Assembly (NCBI GenBank): GCA_009733775.1
Contig: WOGZ01000182.1
Span: forward strand, 1-64,000
Reading direction: 5' to 3'
Source of the DNA: Alectoria sarmentosa
Lineage: Eukaryota > Ascomycota > Lecanoromycetes > Lecanorales > Parmeliaceae
DNA: 64,000 nt
A model generated the notes under the pieces. That model saw only the letters and a list, made by a program, of their open reading frames with translations, did not search any database and was not told where the DNA came from. The first letter of the stretch is position 1. Each line of letters begins with the position of its first letter. Below are positions 62,274 to 64,000 of this stretch, one piece after another. The position numbers and the translations under genes were made by a program.

Positions 62274-62398
62274 TATCGAAATTTAAGTTATATGATAAAT
62301 CACGTGATACGGGCGCATGCGCTCGTAATATAAATCGCATTTTCTTTCGTAACACTTTTAGAGTAATACAATTAAATGTTTTATATCATATTTTCACA
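62274..62398 (+). repeat. 3' LTR of C
   Basis: 125 bp, TATCGAAATTTAAG to ATTTTCACA. It retains CACGTGATACGGGCGCATGC. The length equals the A1 LTR. Confidence 0.92.
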
Positions 62399-62599
62399 CT
62401 ATATTCATTATTCAAAATCTTTCGAAATTTTTTCATAAATTTTTCAAAAAATTTTCCGCAAAAATAAAGAAGCGATTATTAAACGAAATTATCGTTTACG
62501 ATAACGACGAAATCAAAAATATTTTGATAAAATTTATTAATAAATTTTTTACATTTTGATAAAACGAAGGGTTTATTAACGTGTTAAAAATCAAATAAA
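62399..62599 (+). mobile_element. Probable continuation of element E between C and H
   Basis: 201 bp of AT-rich sequence lie between the end of C and the start of H. By position it should be E (or flank lost from E), but no motif or alignment proves it. CA and TG are rare. Nothing else is seen. Confidence 0.3.
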
Positions 62600-62734
62600 T
62601 GTTGTAAGTAAGTGAAACACTTGATTGATTAAGTAGTCTGCAATAGAGCATTTAAATACAAAATATGTCAAATCTCGATAAACCTTCCTTGTTTCGACAA
62701 ACCTTTCATATTTGATAATTAACACATTTCAACA
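62600..62734 (-). repeat. 3' LTR of H
   Basis: 135 bp, the reverse complement of the G LTR with intact TG/CA ends (TGTTGTAAGTAAGTG at the left, ATTTCAACA at the right). It keeps many CA/TG words lost from the 3' LTR of G. Adjacent TTTTCACATGATCGC is the reverse complement of the purine-rich tract. Confidence 0.92.
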
Positions 62735-63800
62735 TTTTCACATGATCGCATTGCAACTCAAAAAATCAAAATGTTTGAATCATTCTTTTTATTTTTCTTA
62801 TTCGAGATATTATGTGATTTGAACATCGAATAAAAAGAGTGAAAGTCGAAAAAGTCGAAAATTTTCGAAAAAGTAATCGAAAACGTTTCATAACCACTCA
62901 AATATCAAACATAAGATTCAAAATTCGCGATGTCCAAAATTCGGTAGGAACAATGAAAATCCGAAAAAGGAATTTTTTTTTTTTTTTTTTTTTTGAAAAC
63001 GATTATGTCCTTTTGAACATATTCGTTACGATGTTATATAAAAAAAATTCCACTTTTTGACGAAAAACCGTTTTTTGACAAATTTATTTTCAATTCATCT
63101 GATGCACACCAAAAATCGAATAACACATGATCGATAAATATATGTGAGAGTAAATTTTCCGATTAAACGAAATATTCCGAATTGCATATGCATGCATGTG
63201 ATCGGTTACAAGATTTACGAATCGTTTCAAGACATTGATGTTTAACAATAATGATTGATAAAATGTATGCAGATTACGATCGATACATTGCGACGATAAT
63301 GATGATGATGATGATGACGACATTAATGATCTAAAAGTATGCGTGTGATAATTAAGATGACGTTTAAAAAAATAAACTTGATAATTATAATGAAAATTTA
63401 AAAAGCGATTTGACGATAACGACTTTTTTGATAACGGCGCAATTCTCAAATTTGAAATGAATATAAATATAAATCATTTGAATAAATGCTCATAAAGTTT
63501 ATGATTATAATTATAATAATAACAAATCAATTTCAAATTGAATTTTGAAAAAAGTTCAAAACAATTAACGAAAAATTCGATGATAATAATTTTATAAATA
63601 ATGACGCAGATCTCAAATTTGAATTAAACGTAAATATAAATTTTCTAATAAAAAACTCGCAAAGTTTGTGATTATAAATGCAATAACGAAAAATCAATTT
63701 CAAATTGAATTTTAATAAATCAAAGTTTGCTCGCATAAGACGTTAAGATTGATATTTGAGATTTTGCGAATAAATTCGATCGATTATTCATAATGTGAAG
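62735..63800 (-). other. 3' untranslated module of H, with T22 tract and doubled outer unit
   Basis: Landmarks as in G. A 22-base T run lies at 62973-62994. TTTTTGACGAAAAACCG is near 63055, TGCATATGCATGCATGTGAT near 63184, a GATGAT run near 63297-63317. There are two tandem outer units at about 63420-63545 and 63585-63740. It is non-coding; short frames here are accidental. Confidence 0.75.
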
Positions 63801-63849
63801 ATTAATCAAATAAAAAAACTCTCATAAAAATAAGAAAATAAATAATTCA

Positions 63850-64000
63850 TTTATTTTTAAATGATGTTTTAGACTTTATTTATTTTAAGAGCGTGATTCG
63901 AAATCAATGAATTTGCGAAATAATTCGAATTTATTTTTATAAAAAATCTTAATAAGGTCGTTAACGATTTATTTATCGATAAACACATATTACAAATCGA
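63850..64000 (-). pseudogene. RNase H C-terminus of H
   Basis: On the minus strand the end of pol reads Y-V-F-I-D-K, then I-V-N-D-L-I-K-I-F-Y-K-N-K-F-E-L-F-R-K-F-I. This matches G 21885-21970 almost residue for residue. Stops replace Gln codons. It is truncated by the window. Confidence 0.75.

Larger units (their letters stand above)
56561..62398 (+). mobile_element. Copia A copy C, right part
   Basis: It resumes the A element exactly where 41792 stopped: the join AATTC plus GTTTATTTCGAC matches A1 near 12604 (reverse complement). It runs through gag, integrase, RT, RNase H, 3' module and polypurine tract to the 3' LTR ending at 62398. The 5' LTR is absent, because the left part starts at 41007 in a fusion with copy D. 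The right flank is CTATA. Confidence 0.88.
62600..64000 (-). mobile_element. Copia G-family element H, minus strand, cut by the window edge
   Basis: Starts with a 135-bp G-type LTR. The 3' module and the C-terminal end of RNase H follow on the minus strand; the rest lies outside the window. The left flank is ATAAA. It is less mutated in the module than G. Confidence 0.88.

Noticed and set aside
38620..62398. D plus C as a single rearranged element with one target duplication
   Set aside because: The outer flanks AAATC and CTATA do not match, so a single integration event is not supported.
1..64000. Extreme AT content suggesting mitochondrial or plastid DNA
   Set aside because: LTR retroelements with target duplications and a CpA-specific mutation pattern indicate nuclear DNA. 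No rRNA, tRNA or organelle genes were seen.

Overview
The window looks like part of an AT-rich, gene-free compartment of a filamentous ascomycete (Pezizomycotina) genome. Base composition is extremely AT-rich. CpA and TpG are scarce and TpA is abundant, while CpG remains common. Coding frames of transposons are riddled with TAA/TGA where Gln or Trp is expected, and with Asp-to-Asn and Cys-to-Tyr changes. That is the pattern of repeat-induced point mutation (RIP). I found no intact host gene, tRNA or rRNA. The species cannot be named from this sequence. All alignments and domain limits below were made by eye.

Layout. 56-5500 is an old, heavily mutated Ty3/Gypsy relic (F), followed by an unidentified 137-codon open frame (5520-5933). 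6150-6708 is a foldback plus two tandem arrays, interrupted by a complete Copia element, A1 (6709-13906, minus). From about 14114 to the end of the window a second Gypsy element of the F family (E, plus) appears to be the host of nearly everything else. E is split by a complete Copia G (16111-23287, plus), a complete Copia A2 (23377-30532, minus) and a compound block from 38620 to 62398. A further G-family copy, H (minus, 62600 to beyond the end), follows.

The compound block is four layers deep. A truncated minus-strand A copy (D, 38620-41006) is fused head to head to a plus-strand A copy (C). C is split by Copia B (41793-56560, target duplication AATTC), and B is split inside gag by a chromodomain Gypsy, J (44476-51764, duplication AAAAA). 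Removing J and one duplication puts B gag and B reverse transcriptase back in one frame.

Families. Copia A (copies A1, A2, C, D), B and G (copies G, H) have different LTRs of 122-136 bp, yet share a recognisable untranslated 3' module of about 1 kb. They also share a primer-binding site that resembles a half-molecule initiator tRNA-Met site. Gypsy E/F and Gypsy J are unrelated to each other by LTR and protein. All copies are dead, but J keeps its RT YIDD and its integrase DDE triad. Short, less mutated islands stand out as probable single-copy or very short inserts: a hairpin island in F, a MITE-like insert in D, minisatellites, and the 3' end of B.
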